From Melieria omissa (lineage: Eukaryota; Arthropoda; Insecta; Diptera; Ulidiidae), in contig OZ020268.1 of assembly GCA_963971225.1 (NCBI GenBank), positions 9,963,532 to 10,027,531 on the forward strand: a stretch of DNA of 64,000 nt. The letters are read 5' to 3'. The translations under genes were made by a program, and so were the position numbers. Of the stretch, positions 37,445 to 46,140 are shown piece by piece. Each line of letters opens with the position of its first letter. Positions within the stretch are counted from its first letter, which is position 1. The notes under the pieces are model-generated. The model had not been told where the DNA came from, did no database searches, and saw only the letters and a list, made by a program, of their open reading frames with translations.

Positions 37445-37729
37445 TTAACTTAAAAGTTTTTCATTTGACATTTAACTTCAGTTTCATAGCATTTTGTTTT
37501 ATCCAAAAATGACACTTAAACATAACTTATTACTTTGCAACCGATGTATCATAAAGTGCATATATATGCATATTTGATAAAAAAATAAAATAGTTAATTT
37601 GTTTGTGCTTTTAGTTTTACTTCGATTATTTCGATAAAAAAGTTAAGCGTTTTGATTAACTAAAAACTGAGATCTTAAAAATGCAAAGGCATTAAGTGTT
37701 TTGTTCTCTTATCTAGAGCGAAATTTATT

Positions 37730-37870
37730 TCAAATGAACCCTGCTGAAGAGAAACATCCTTCAGATTCAACACTTGTTGGTTGAATGCTTAGTAAATAAT
37801 CATAAGCCTTTTGCAAAAGACGCACTCTATCCCCTCCCTCAAATAAGGAATTGGGTTTTTGTGCCTTAAA
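37730..37870 (-). pseudogene. hAT transposase C-terminal (dimerisation domain) remnant
   Basis: The minus-strand frame ends KAYDYLLSIQPTSVESEGCF, SSAGFI, stop. This matches the hAT C-terminal dimerisation motif (Y-L-x-I-x-x-T-S-x-x-S-E-R-x-F-S-x-A-G), with Gly replacing the usual Arg after Ser-Glu. Upstream of about 37870 the frame runs into the GGGATCCC terminal repeats (IPGSRDPGIPDF), so the catalytic part is deleted. Confidence 0.75.
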
Positions 37871-38015
37871 ATTTATTTCATTTGAACTTTGAAGCATCTT
37901 TTGCAATCCCGAAAATCCCGGGATAAAAGAATTTGAATCCCGGGATTTTCGGGACTGGAAAAAGTCCGGGATCCCGGGATCCCGGGATCCCGGGATTGCG
38001 ATGCCTACTACATAC

Positions 38016-38461
38016 ATACAGTTTTTTAGTATGGTATTTCTAATTGTTTTATTGTTGGCGCGTTGCGGTGCACATTACTGAAATGGGTGTCAACCATAAC
38101 AATATTTGTGCACAATAAGGAAACGGAAATAGCGCTTCGTGTTATGGCCGGACATTTCACTTTGTGCCATTGTGCGCAGCGAATAATGTCAGCAGCTGAA
38201 CATTATTTCGCCATAAATAGCCAACAGATAGCACAGCTTGGCGTGTCAGAAGGTCAAAAAGTGTGACAGTGGTATGAAATATTTATTATGAAATTGTCAG
38301 AGTGTCAACAAAGAATTTGACACATGTGGCAACAGAGCAAAACTCTGCAATAAATCTGAAAAAAATATATTTTAGTTCTTCGAAGAATAAAGAAATCAAT
38401 TTAGGTTAAAGCAATGTTAAACAAAACATAAAAATAATATGTAAATAATTTGAATAATATA
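38016..38461. other. Unique DNA between the hAT and Ty3 elements
   Basis: No gene is supported; one short plus-strand frame (38063-38266) has no motif. Confidence 0.5.
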
Positions 38462-38467
38462 TATAAA

Positions 38468-38621
38468 TGTGGGAATGGAAAATCTGGCAGCACCACGCAA
38501 GCGAAAGGAGACGCGCGGCGTCGGTTTTGAGTTGAGTTGAGTTCGTGACGTGCACCAGCCAGCATCGCGGCATATCGTTTTAAATTTCAATTGTTCAAGG
38601 TTTTAATTCGATAAAACGCCA
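38468..38621 (+). repeat. 5' LTR, 154 bp
   Basis: Begins tgtgggaatgg and ends aaacgcca. It is unusually short for a Ty3/gypsy LTR. It carries gataaa near its end where the 3' copy has aataaa. An internal gagttgagttgagtt run is present in both copies. Confidence 0.95.
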
Positions 38622-38627
38622 TAAATT

Positions 38628-38641
38628 TGGGGGCTTGTCCG
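38628..38641 (+). other. Primer binding site, tRNA-Pro type
   Basis: tgggggcttgtccg, six bases after the LTR, matches the complement of the tRNA-Pro 3' end (consensus tgggggctcgtccg) with one mismatch. This would prime minus-strand cDNA synthesis. Confidence 0.7.
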
Positions 38642-38704
38642 AAAAATAAAAGCAGTGAATAAAACATTAAAGAAATCACGTACGATTCAAAATTGTATAA
38701 GACG

Positions 38705-41700
38705 ATGGCTGCGCTGGGTGCATTTGTAGACGTTCGCGAAAGCCTTAGAAAGTGTCGTAAGGAAAGCGTCGCGACTTTGCATAAATTAATTTTTGAATAC
38801 GACGGCGACCGAGCGAATAGGAAAAGATTGCGCGAATTCGAAGGCTTTGAGTACAACGACGGTGACGGCAAATTAAATAAAAAAATCGAGTTTATTAACG
38901 CAAATATGAGCGCGGGTGATCTGGTGACAATTTGTGGCATTCTAGGAATCAGCTACAAGGTTGACGATTTGAAGGCGCACATTCTGCGTAATTTGCGCAA
39001 AGGGCAGTTGCTATGCGCAAAAGCGAGCACAAACGACGACGACGATGTAAGCGAGGAAAGCAGCGACGACGACGACGCAAATACAGTAGGCGATGCAAAT
39101 AACGGTACAAATTCAAACCACAACGAAGTAGAAACACGACGACTACAGCGCAGGCGTAGCGGTTCAACGAAGACAGTGGATGGAAGAGCGAACGATGATG
39201 GCTTTGTGTCATTTGTAGACGACGATGACAGAAGTGTGGCAGCGTTGCCAATGGCACGGTTTGCACTTAATTTTCGGGATGTGGAGGATTCTATCCGACC
39301 ATTCGACGGTGTACTACCAGTTGAAGTGTGGATTCGCGAGTTTGAAGAGACAGCAGCAGTGATGTGCTGGGACGAGTTCCAAAAATTTGTGTTTGCTAAA
39401 AAGTCACTTAAAGGGCTAGCAAAAATGTTTATTTTGAGTGAGCGGGGCGTCACGTCCTGGAGCAAGCTGAAGTGCGCGTTGCTTGAAGAATTTCAAACGG
39501 TTACAAACAGTGCGCAATTACATAAGTTATTGTCCGGAAGAAAGATGAAATCCGATGAGACTGTGCAAGAGTATTTTTTTACAATGAAAGACTTAGCAGC
39601 GAGTGGTAACGTTGATGACAGTGCTTTGATGCAGTACGTAATTGATGGCGTGCAAGACCTGAATGTAAACAAAACAATTCTATATGGCGCGGCGAGTGTA
39701 AAAGAATTTAAGCAAAAGTTGAAGTGTTATGAAAATATGCGCGAGAAGAACAAGCAGACACAGCGGTCAAAAGACAACGAAAAGGAAAAGCCGACCACGT
39801 CGAGAAATGATAGAAAAGAAATCGTATGCTACAATTGTGGCAACAAAGGACACAAATCAGCGGAGTGTTTAAATAAAGACAAGGGCACCAAGTGTTTTGC
39901 GTGTCAGCAGTTCGGCCATATCTCGAAAAATTGCCCGTCAAAGACAAACCGTGATTCTGTAAGAAATGTGAACGTGATAGATGTGAAAAACGATCTCATG
40001 CGCACGGCGATTAAAGTCGGGGATATAAACTGTGTAGCCCTGTTGGACACGGGCAGCAAAGTGAACATTTTGTCGCACAATGTGTGCAAGGCGCTAAACA
40101 TGCCAACACTTAAAAAGTCAAACGTGCAATTGGTTGGTTTCGGTAAAACAGATATTTTCAAGCCAATTGGTGCATTGATGCAGACAGTCGAGGTAGATAG
40201 CAAAACATTTGATTTATTGTTTCATGTTGTGGCGGCCGAGTACTTAGATGTTGATGCCATAATTGGCGCGGACTTTTGTTTACAAGCGGAGATAACAATC
40301 AATCCGTCTGGTTTTCGTATAAAGAAACTCGATAAAGACGAAAAAAGTCAAGTTGAACAATTTTCAGTGTTGAGTATTAATGTAAAATCCAATGACGACT
40401 ATATCGATATAGATGAGACAGCTAGCGCGTATGCTAAAGAAAAAGTTTTAAGTCTAGTGCAAAATTATAAACCGCTACAGTGTAAAACAACGAACGTGCA
40501 ACTCCAAATAATTCTACAAGAAGAAACTCCGATTTATTGCGCTCCGCGTAGATTGCCAATTAGTGAAAGGTGTGTCGTAGATGATCAGATCGAACAGTGG
40601 TTAAAAGACGGTGTCATTGAAGAGTCGGACTCCGAATTTAGTAGCCCAATAGTGCTAGTTAAAAAACGTGACGGTACGCCAAGGTTATGTGTCGACTTCC
40701 GAAGGCTAAATAAAGTAATGGTCAAAGACCGATTTCCGCTTCCATTAATTGAGGACCAGCTGGATAGACTACAAAACGCGAAGATTTTTAGCACTATAGA
40801 CTTGAAAAACGGGTTTTTCCATGTGCCAGTGGCGAAGGACAGTCGCAAATATACATCGTTTGTCACACATAGTGGCCAATACCAATTCCTAAAAGTCCCT
40901 TTTGGTCTCTCAAACTCCCCTGGTGTTTTTCAGCGACACGTTAACGCAATCTTTCGTGACTTGATGCGTAAGGGAATCGCCCTGCCGTATATCGATGATA
41001 TTATAATACCTGCTCGGGATGAAATTGAAGCCTTAAACTATTTGGAAGAAGTGCTAAATTTGTGTAAAGACTATGGACTAAAAATTAATCTAAAGAAGTG
41101 TCAATTCCTCAAACGAAAAGTAGAGTTTTTAGGGCATATCATAGAAAATCAACAAATATCGCCCGCCCCAAACAAAGTTGAGGCTATGCTAAAATATAAA
41201 GTGCCGCAAAATCTGAAGCAGTTGGAAAGTTTTCTCGGACTGGCAAGTTATTTTAGAAAGTTCATGCCCAATTTTTCAACAATCGCGAAACCCCTGACGG
41301 ATCTAAAAAAACAAAATACGAAGTTTGAGTTTAAAGAACAAGAGCTACATGCATTCGAGACACTAAAAGATCTTTTAAGTAAAAAACCAGTTTTGAACAT
41401 TTTTAATCAGCAATACGAAACAGAAGTGCATACGGATGCATCAATCGACGGCTACGGCGCTGTTTTGCTACAAAAATCTCCGGAAGATAATCAACTCCAC
41501 CCTGTTTACTACATGAGCAAGAAAACAACGGATGCAGAAAGAAAGTATACTAGTTACGAGCTTGAAGTGTTAGCCATCATAGAAGCGTTGAAAAAGTTTC
41601 GCGTTTATCTTTTGGGTTTGCACTTCAAAATTATCACGGATTGCAAGGCGTTCACAAAGACCTTGGATAAGAAGGACCTGTGTACGAGAGTAGCAAGATG

Positions 41701-43048
41701 GATCCTGTTTCTACAAGAGTACGACTATAGTGTTGAGCACAGATCGGGTACGCAGATTAGACATGCGGACGCATTGAGTAGGTACGCAGTGATGGTTGTT
41801 AACGACGATAACGTAATCATGAAAATTCGACGGGCGCAACTGCAGGATGAAGAGTTACAAACCATTCAGGAGTTTCTTGAACATAAACCGTCTTATAATG
41901 GTTACTGCAAAAAAGGTGAGGTTTTGTATAAAGTGGTAGACGACGAAGAGCTGTTAGTGGTGCCGAAAGGTATGCAAAAGGAGATCATCAAGCGAGCGCA
42001 CGAAAGAGGTCACTTCGCTGTTAAAAAGACGAAAGAGCTGCTGAGCAAAGACTACTTTATACCGAAACTCGAAGCAAAAATCCAGAGTCACATAGCCAAT
42101 TGCATACCATGCATTGTCAGTAATCGGAAGCAAGGTAAGCAGGAGGGCGAATTACATTCACTTAAAAAAGGGGACTTGCCACTACAAACCTACCATATCG
42201 ATTTCCTTGGACCTCTGGAATCAACTAGTAAACAATACAAACACCTGTTGGCCGTAATAGACTCATTCACTAAATTCTGTTGGCTATATCCGACTAAGAC
42301 GACATCGGCTGGAGAAGTGGTTGCCAAGCTACAAATGCAGAGTGTGGTTTTTGGCAATCCTATGAATATCATCTCCGATCGGGGCTCGGCATTCACTTCC
42401 GAGGAGTTCAGCAAGTATTGCGAGGCCAAAAACATCAATCACTATAAGGTAACCACTGGGTTGCCCAGAGCTAACGGTCAAGTGGAGAGACTGAATGCAA
42501 CAATCAGCAACGTTTTGTCCAAGCTTAGTATACACGATCCGACTAAGTGGTACCGATTTGTTGATCGCGTACAGCAAGCCATAAATTCGACGTACACCAG
42601 AAGCACGGGGAAGACGCCATTCGAACTCCTAGTGGGCATCAGAATGCATACAACAGATGACTCCCACATCAAGCAGTTGGTTGAAGACGAAATCATTGCA
42701 AGTTTCAGCGAAGAGCGGGAAAGTTTGCGAAAGGCAGCCAAAGAGCAGATTCTCAGACTTCAAGATGAAAATCGCCAAACCTACAATCTTCGACGTAAAC
42801 CAGCCAAGCGGTACAAAGTTGGGGACCTGGTGGCGATAAAACGTACGCAGTTCGGCGGAGGTCTTAAGTTGAAGCCGAAGTTTTTGGGGCCGTACCAAGT
42901 TATCCGTGCGAAGCCCAACGACACATACGACGTTTCCCGTGTTGGTCAAGGTGAAGGGTCAAAGCAGACTACAACGTGCGCTGAGTATATAAAGCCGTGG
43001 CCGGAAGGAGGCGATGTCGACGAAGATGCATTCGAGGCGAATGCGTAG
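38705..43048 (+). CDS. Ty3/gypsy Gag-Pol polyprotein, 1447 aa
   Basis: I take the ATG at 38705 (MAALGAF); the frame is open four codons further upstream, but only from a TTG. In order: a SAP-like helical segment (about 66-100), an acidic Asp/Glu run (about 107-125), a retrotransposon Gag core (about 195-350) and two CCHC zinc knuckles (375-388, 397-410). Then come aspartic protease DTG (448-450), reverse transcriptase with YIDD (762-765), and RNase H starting at the HTDAS Asp (911). Integrase follows, with an HHCC zinc site (H1099, H1103, C1133, C1136), catalytic D1166, D1225, E1261 (D-x58-D-x35-E), and a GPY/F motif (about 1395). All key catalytic residues I looked for are present and there is no stop or frameshift. 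Gag and Pol are fused in one frame, unlike elements that use a -1 shift. The clade (e.g. Mag or Mdg3) cannot be settled by eye. Confidence 0.95.
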   Translation: MAALGAFVDVRESLRKCRKESVATLHKLIFEYDGDRANRKRLREFEGFEYNDGDGKLNKKIEFINANMSAGDLVTICGILGISYKVDDLKAHILRNLRKGQLLCAKASTNDDDDVSEESSDDDDANTVGDANNGTNSNHNEVETRRLQRRRSGSTKTVDGRANDDGFVSFVDDDDRSVAALPMARFALNFRDVEDSIRPFDGVLPVEVWIREFEETAAVMCWDEFQKFVFAKKSLKGLAKMFILSERGVTSWSKLKCALLEEFQTVTNSAQLHKLLSGRKMKSDETVQEYFFTMKDLAASGNVDDSALMQYVIDGVQDLNVNKTILYGAASVKEFKQKLKCYENMREKNKQTQRSKDNEKEKPTTSRNDRKEIVCYNCGNKGHKSAECLNKDKGTKCFACQQFGHISKNCPSKTNRDSVRNVNVIDVKNDLMRTAIKVGDINCVALLDTGSKVNILSHNVCKALNMPTLKKSNVQLVGFGKTDIFKPIGALMQTVEVDSKTFDLLFHVVAAEYLDVDAIIGADFCLQAEITINPSGFRIKKLDKDEKSQVEQFSVLSINVKSNDDYIDIDETASAYAKEKVLSLVQNYKPLQCKTTNVQLQIILQEETPIYCAPRRLPISERCVVDDQIEQWLKDGVIEESDSEFSSPIVLVKKRDGTPRLCVDFRRLNKVMVKDRFPLPLIEDQLDRLQNAKIFSTIDLKNGFFHVPVAKDSRKYTSFVTHSGQYQFLKVPFGLSNSPGVFQRHVNAIFRDLMRKGIALPYIDDIIIPARDEIEALNYLEEVLNLCKDYGLKINLKKCQFLKRKVEFLGHIIENQQISPAPNKVEAMLKYKVPQNLKQLESFLGLASYFRKFMPNFSTIAKPLTDLKKQNTKFEFKEQELHAFETLKDLLSKKPVLNIFNQQYETEVHTDASIDGYGAVLLQKSPEDNQLHPVYYMSKKTTDAERKYTSYELEVLAIIEALKKFRVYLLGLHFKIITDCKAFTKTLDKKDLCTRVARWILFLQEYDYSVEHRSGTQIRHADALSRYAVMVVNDDNVIMKIRRAQLQDEELQTIQEFLEHKPSYNGYCKKGEVLYKVVDDEELLVVPKGMQKEIIKRAHERGHFAVKKTKELLSKDYFIPKLEAKIQSHIANCIPCIVSNRKQGKQEGELHSLKKGDLPLQTYHIDFLGPLESTSKQYKHLLAVIDSFTKFCWLYPTKTTSAGEVVAKLQMQSVVFGNPMNIISDRGSAFTSEEFSKYCEAKNINHYKVTTGLPRANGQVERLNATISNVLSKLSIHDPTKWYRFVDRVQQAINSTYTRSTGKTPFELLVGIRMHTTDDSHIKQLVEDEIIASFSEERESLRKAAKEQILRLQDENRQTYNLRRKPAKRYKVGDLVAIKRTQFGGGLKLKPKFLGPYQVIRAKPNDTYDVSRVGQGEGSKQTTTCAEYIKPWPEGGDVDEDAFEANA

Positions 43049-43062
43049 CAGGATGGCCGAGT

Positions 43063-43216
43063 TGTGGGAATGGAAAATCTGGCAGCACCACGCAAGCGAA
43101 AGGAGACGCGCGGCGTCGGTTTTGAGTTGAGTTGAGTTCGTGACGTGCACCAGCCAGCATCGCGGCATATCGTTTTAAATTTCAATTGTTCAAGGTTTTA
43201 ATTCAATAAAACGCCA
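43063..43216 (+). repeat. 3' LTR, 154 bp
   Basis: Identical to the 5' LTR except for a at 43205 in place of g, which creates aataaa at 43205-43210. Confidence 0.95.
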
Positions 43217-43230
43217 TATAAATATAATAA

Positions 43231-43555
43231 TAAAATGAAAAAAAATAAAATAAAATAAAATAAAATAAAATAAAATAAAATAAAATAAAATAAAATAAAA
43301 TAAAATTAAAAAAATAAAATAAAATAAAATAAAATAAAATAAAATAAAATAAAATAAAATAAAATAAAATAACATAAAATAAAATAAAATAAAATAAAAT
43401 AAAATAAAATAAAATAAAATAAAATAAAATAAAATAAAATAAAATAAAATAAAATAAAATAAAATAAAATAAAATAAAATAAAATAAAATAAAGTAAAAT
43501 AAAATATAATAAAATAAAATAAAATAAAATAAAATAAAATAAAATAAAATAAATT
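43231..43555. repeat. (AAAAT)n microsatellite
   Basis: About 325 bases of AAAAT with a few interruptions (ttaaaaaa at 43306, aacat at 43371, aaagt at 43492). It starts within ~15 bases of the 3' LTR, so the retrotransposon inserted at the edge of this array. Confidence 0.95.
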
Positions 43556-44655
43556 AATAATAATAATAAATAATTTTGCTTCACCAGCTGTTCGTTCAAC
43601 TTTGCTTTAATTTTACGCTGAAAGTTTGTCAGAAAACATTTGGCATAAATTCATTTTAATCATTTCAATTCATAGCATTAAGTTTATTAATTTTATACAA
43701 ACAAATTAAAGCTTCTCCTAACGAAGGCAACAAATTAAAATAGAAAGTTGCCCAAAACACAAACAAACCCGATCAGCAGCAGCTGCACAGCACAGAAGAA
43801 GGAAATGCTGCAACTTTTATTGTAGTTTTACATTTAATATTCAGTCAGTAGATTTGTAATGTAAACAAGTCAAAATTGAAAGCCGGTGTCATTAAACTAA
43901 AAAGCAGGCAATAAAAAATTAAATCAATACAAAAAACACACTAAAAACGTTTAAATAACTAATAAGAAATTAAAGTGGACAAAAATTTGAAAATTATGGG
44001 CGATATCTTTAATAGAAAAATAAGGCGTTTTAAATTACTAACGCGCTGCACGATTTAAAGTCAACAATAAACTGGTAACAATAAAACAGCAACAATGCGA
44101 AACATCCGAAATGAACGCAGACGGAAGACGCTGAGGAGAAGTCAAAAAAATTTTAAAAAAATTGAACCATAATTAATTTCAAAGCAGAAGAGCGCGAAAA
44201 ACCGTCATCATTGCATCATTTGGCAATGGTTGCAGGGTTAAGCTGCACTTAAATGGCGATTTACGGCAACAATGACGCCGTCTGGCACACAATATGAGAA
44301 AATTCGACCGAGTAACAAAGACATTTCACTTGAGGACTGCTTCAAGTAATCAACAAAGCGCAATTGCCATACAACGTTGGGGGTATTCACAATCTCTGAC
44401 AAGTCTGCTAGCAAGTAAATTTTCACTAAAAAAGATATAACAATTTTTTTGTTAGTAGCAGAATTGGCTGTTGCTGTGGTTTGTGATTTGTAGGCAGTCG
44501 CGAAGATTTTAAATTAGTTTATGTTAGACCCAGAGTTGCATGGGTCATGTGAAAGGGAACAAAAATCAACCAGTCTAAATAATTTATTTGAAGTTGAATC
44601 TTAAAAACGTCAACGTCACAGTGAAAAGAAACCATCTACAATTAATAAACTATCC
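43556..44655. other. Unique DNA, no gene seen
   Basis: AT-rich, with no supported gene; one short minus-strand frame at 44238-44426 has no motif. Confidence 0.5.
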
Positions 44656-45061
44656 AGTGACGCACACAGGATTTCAGTTTGGGTGTAGTTAACCCTTTCG
44701 GTAAAGTTTTTTACTGGCGAAAATTAACATTTGAAATTCATTTATTTACTCTTTTGTGCAGTTACAACAACAACATCCCTTAATAATTTTTTAAATTTTT
44801 GTTACCGAACCCTGTTTTTTTTAGAGTGTTGTGAAATTACATAATAATTATTTAAACATACAAATTTATAAATTAAAGTAAGATAAATAATTAAAAATTA
44901 AATATTTCTTCATTTACTTCAGCCAAAATATTTTAAAAATTTATCTGAACTGAAGTAAAAAGTCCAATTAAAAATCTCTCCCATTTTTCTATCCTTCTTC
45001 TTTCTTTACCATGTACAGATATAACATTGAAAAAACGTGTAGGCTTATCTTTTTTAAACTT

Positions 45062-45135
45062 AAATATTAAGTTTTTTATTTATGTATTATTCCTAAGGCT
45101 TCAAGCTGTTGCAAGGACCAATAAAAAATTTATTA
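45062..45135 (+). repeat. ~74-bp direct repeat, left copy
   Basis: aaatattaagttttttattt...gtattattcctaaggcttca...aaggaccaataaaaaattta is repeated with about six differences at 45901-45974, immediately beyond the mariner. Confidence 0.8.
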
Positions 45136-45889
45136 TCAGGTGTACAGCTTTGCTTCCGCCGTTTTCCAATAGGTGGCTGTACCGGCTGAGGCTGGTTGAA
45201 ATACATAGATGGTAATGCCTTCAAAGTGAGTGTGGACAGTGCCTAACGAATTGTCATCGCCGTTTCAGTGACAGTTGTTCTTGTTTTCGTATTATTCACG
45301 CTCGAAAATGTCCGTTTATGTGCCCAATTCTCGCCATTTGCGGGAAGTTTTACTTTTCTGTTACAATTCGAAAAAAAAATGCAGCTGAAGCGCATCGAAT
45401 GCTCTCAGAAACTTACGGTGATGCTGCTCTGAGTGAAAGAACGTGTCGGGAGTGGTTTCAACGTTTTAAAAATGGTGATTTCGATGTCGAAGACAAACAT
45501 GGTGGTGGAAGAGAAAAAACCTTCAAAGATGCCTCACGTCGCAAAAGTGGTCAAAAAGTACCTGGAAACGCTGAAATGGGAAGTCTTGCCCCACCCGCCG
45601 TATTCCCCAGATGTCACCCCTTCTGACTTCCACCTATTCCGTTCGATGGCACACGGCCTGGCAGATCAACATTTTCAATCCTTCGAAGAATTGGAAAAAT
45701 GGATTGCTTCATGGATAGCGTCAAAAGAGGACTCCTTTTTTCGAGCCGGGATCCGAAAATTGCCGGAAAGATGGGAGAAAGTTGTCGCTAGCGACGGACA
45801 ATACTTTCAATAATACATCTGTAAGCACTTTTTCGCAATAAAGCTTTTAATTTTGGAAAAAAACGGCGGAAGCAAAGTTGTACACCTGA
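45136..45889 (+). mobile_element. Internally deleted mariner, 754 bp
   Basis: The ends are tcaggtgtacagctttgctt and its inverse with one mismatch, about 28 bp in all, flanked by TA at 45134-45135 and 45890-45891. Full-length mariners are about 1.3 kb, so some 500-550 bp are missing. The transposase sequence resembles the irritans subfamily. The element could still be mobilised in trans if an active relative exists. Confidence 0.9.
45308..45813 (+). pseudogene. mariner transposase remnant
   Basis: The ATG at 45308 opens MSVYVPNSRHLREVLLFCYN, then a frameshift in a poly-A run near 45371-45379 moves the helix-turn-helix part (NAAEAHRMLSETYGDAALSE, RTCREWFQRFKNGDFDVEDK) to another frame. Near 45530 a deletion joins the linker to the C-terminus in a third frame (HVAKVVKKYLETLKWEVLPH, PPYSPDVTPSDFHLF, LPERWEKVVASDGQYFQ). 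The first two catalytic Asp residues of the D,D34D triad lie in the deleted part; only the YSPD Asp remains. A short shared 'gatgc' at the junction suggests microhomology. The protein cannot be functional. Confidence 0.9.
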
Positions 45890-45900
45890 TATATTTTTAC

Positions 45901-45974
45901 AAATATCAAGTTTTTAATTTTTGTATTATTCCTAACGCTTCAAACTGTTGTAAGGACCAATAAAAAATTTATTT
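45901..45974 (+). repeat. ~74-bp direct repeat, right copy
   Basis: Partner of 45062-45135; begins 10 bases after the mariner's TA. Confidence 0.8.
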
Positions 45975-46140
45975 TTGAAATAACTAATACAGGGCTTAGA
46001 CGTCCACAAAGTAGCATATTGCCATATGGCAACAAACTAACGAAAGGGTTAAGTAGGCAACTATTGAATGCCATTCCAATCCATATTTGCCAACCACAAT
46101 GTTTGTAATATACAAATATTTGGTGGGTTTGACCTCCAAA

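Larger units (their letters stand above)
36872..38007 (-). mobile_element. hAT element with GGGATCCC-rich ends, 1136 bp
   Basis: The 8-bp duplication ctacatac flanks it exactly (36864-36871 and 38008-38015). The left end is tagggatcgcaa, and the inverted right end is taggcatcgcaatcccggg. Both subterminal regions are packed with the palindrome gggatcccgggatccc. A transposase C-terminal remnant reads leftward from the right end, and a TTAA element is nested at 37109-37444, so the original insertion was about 800 bp: an internally deleted hAT transposon. Confidence 0.85.
38468..43216 (+). mobile_element. Ty3/gypsy LTR retrotransposon, apparently intact, 4749 bp
   Basis: Two 154-bp LTRs (tgtggg...acgcca) differ at a single base and bound one long gag-pol frame. 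The 6-bp duplication tataaa flanks the element (38462-38467 and 43217-43222), though this is weakened by the AT-rich target. A tRNA-Pro-type primer site follows the 5' LTR. Gag, protease, reverse transcriptase, RNase H and integrase occur in that order, as in Ty3/gypsy (Metaviridae). There is no envelope gene, so movement should be intracellular. No clear polypurine tract is seen in the 14 bases between the stop codon and the 3' LTR. Single-base LTR divergence implies a very recent insertion. Confidence 0.95.
44693..46048. mobile_element. piggyBac-like element carrying a nested mariner
   Basis: TTAA at 44689-44692 and 46049-46052 flanks ccctttcggtaaagt (left) and ccctttcgttagttt (inverted right). 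Without the mariner insert the element would be about 600 bp, typical of a MITE. It also contains a ~74-bp direct repeat, one copy on each side of the mariner. No transposase of its own is present. Confidence 0.68.
44656..46140 (+). mobile_element. Family E repeat hosting two nested elements
   Basis: The left piece (cagtgacgcacacaggattt, gtttgggtgtag) and the right piece (gtaggcaactattgaatgcc, atatttggtgggtttgac, ctccaaacccctc) are consecutive in the homologues at 21885-22052 and 34237-34420. Here they are separated by the TTAA element. The family E boundary on the right is approximate. Confidence 0.5.

Noticed and set aside
38693..38704. Upstream start for the gag-pol frame
   Set aside because: The first codon there is TTG; the first ATG in frame is at 38705, which I used.
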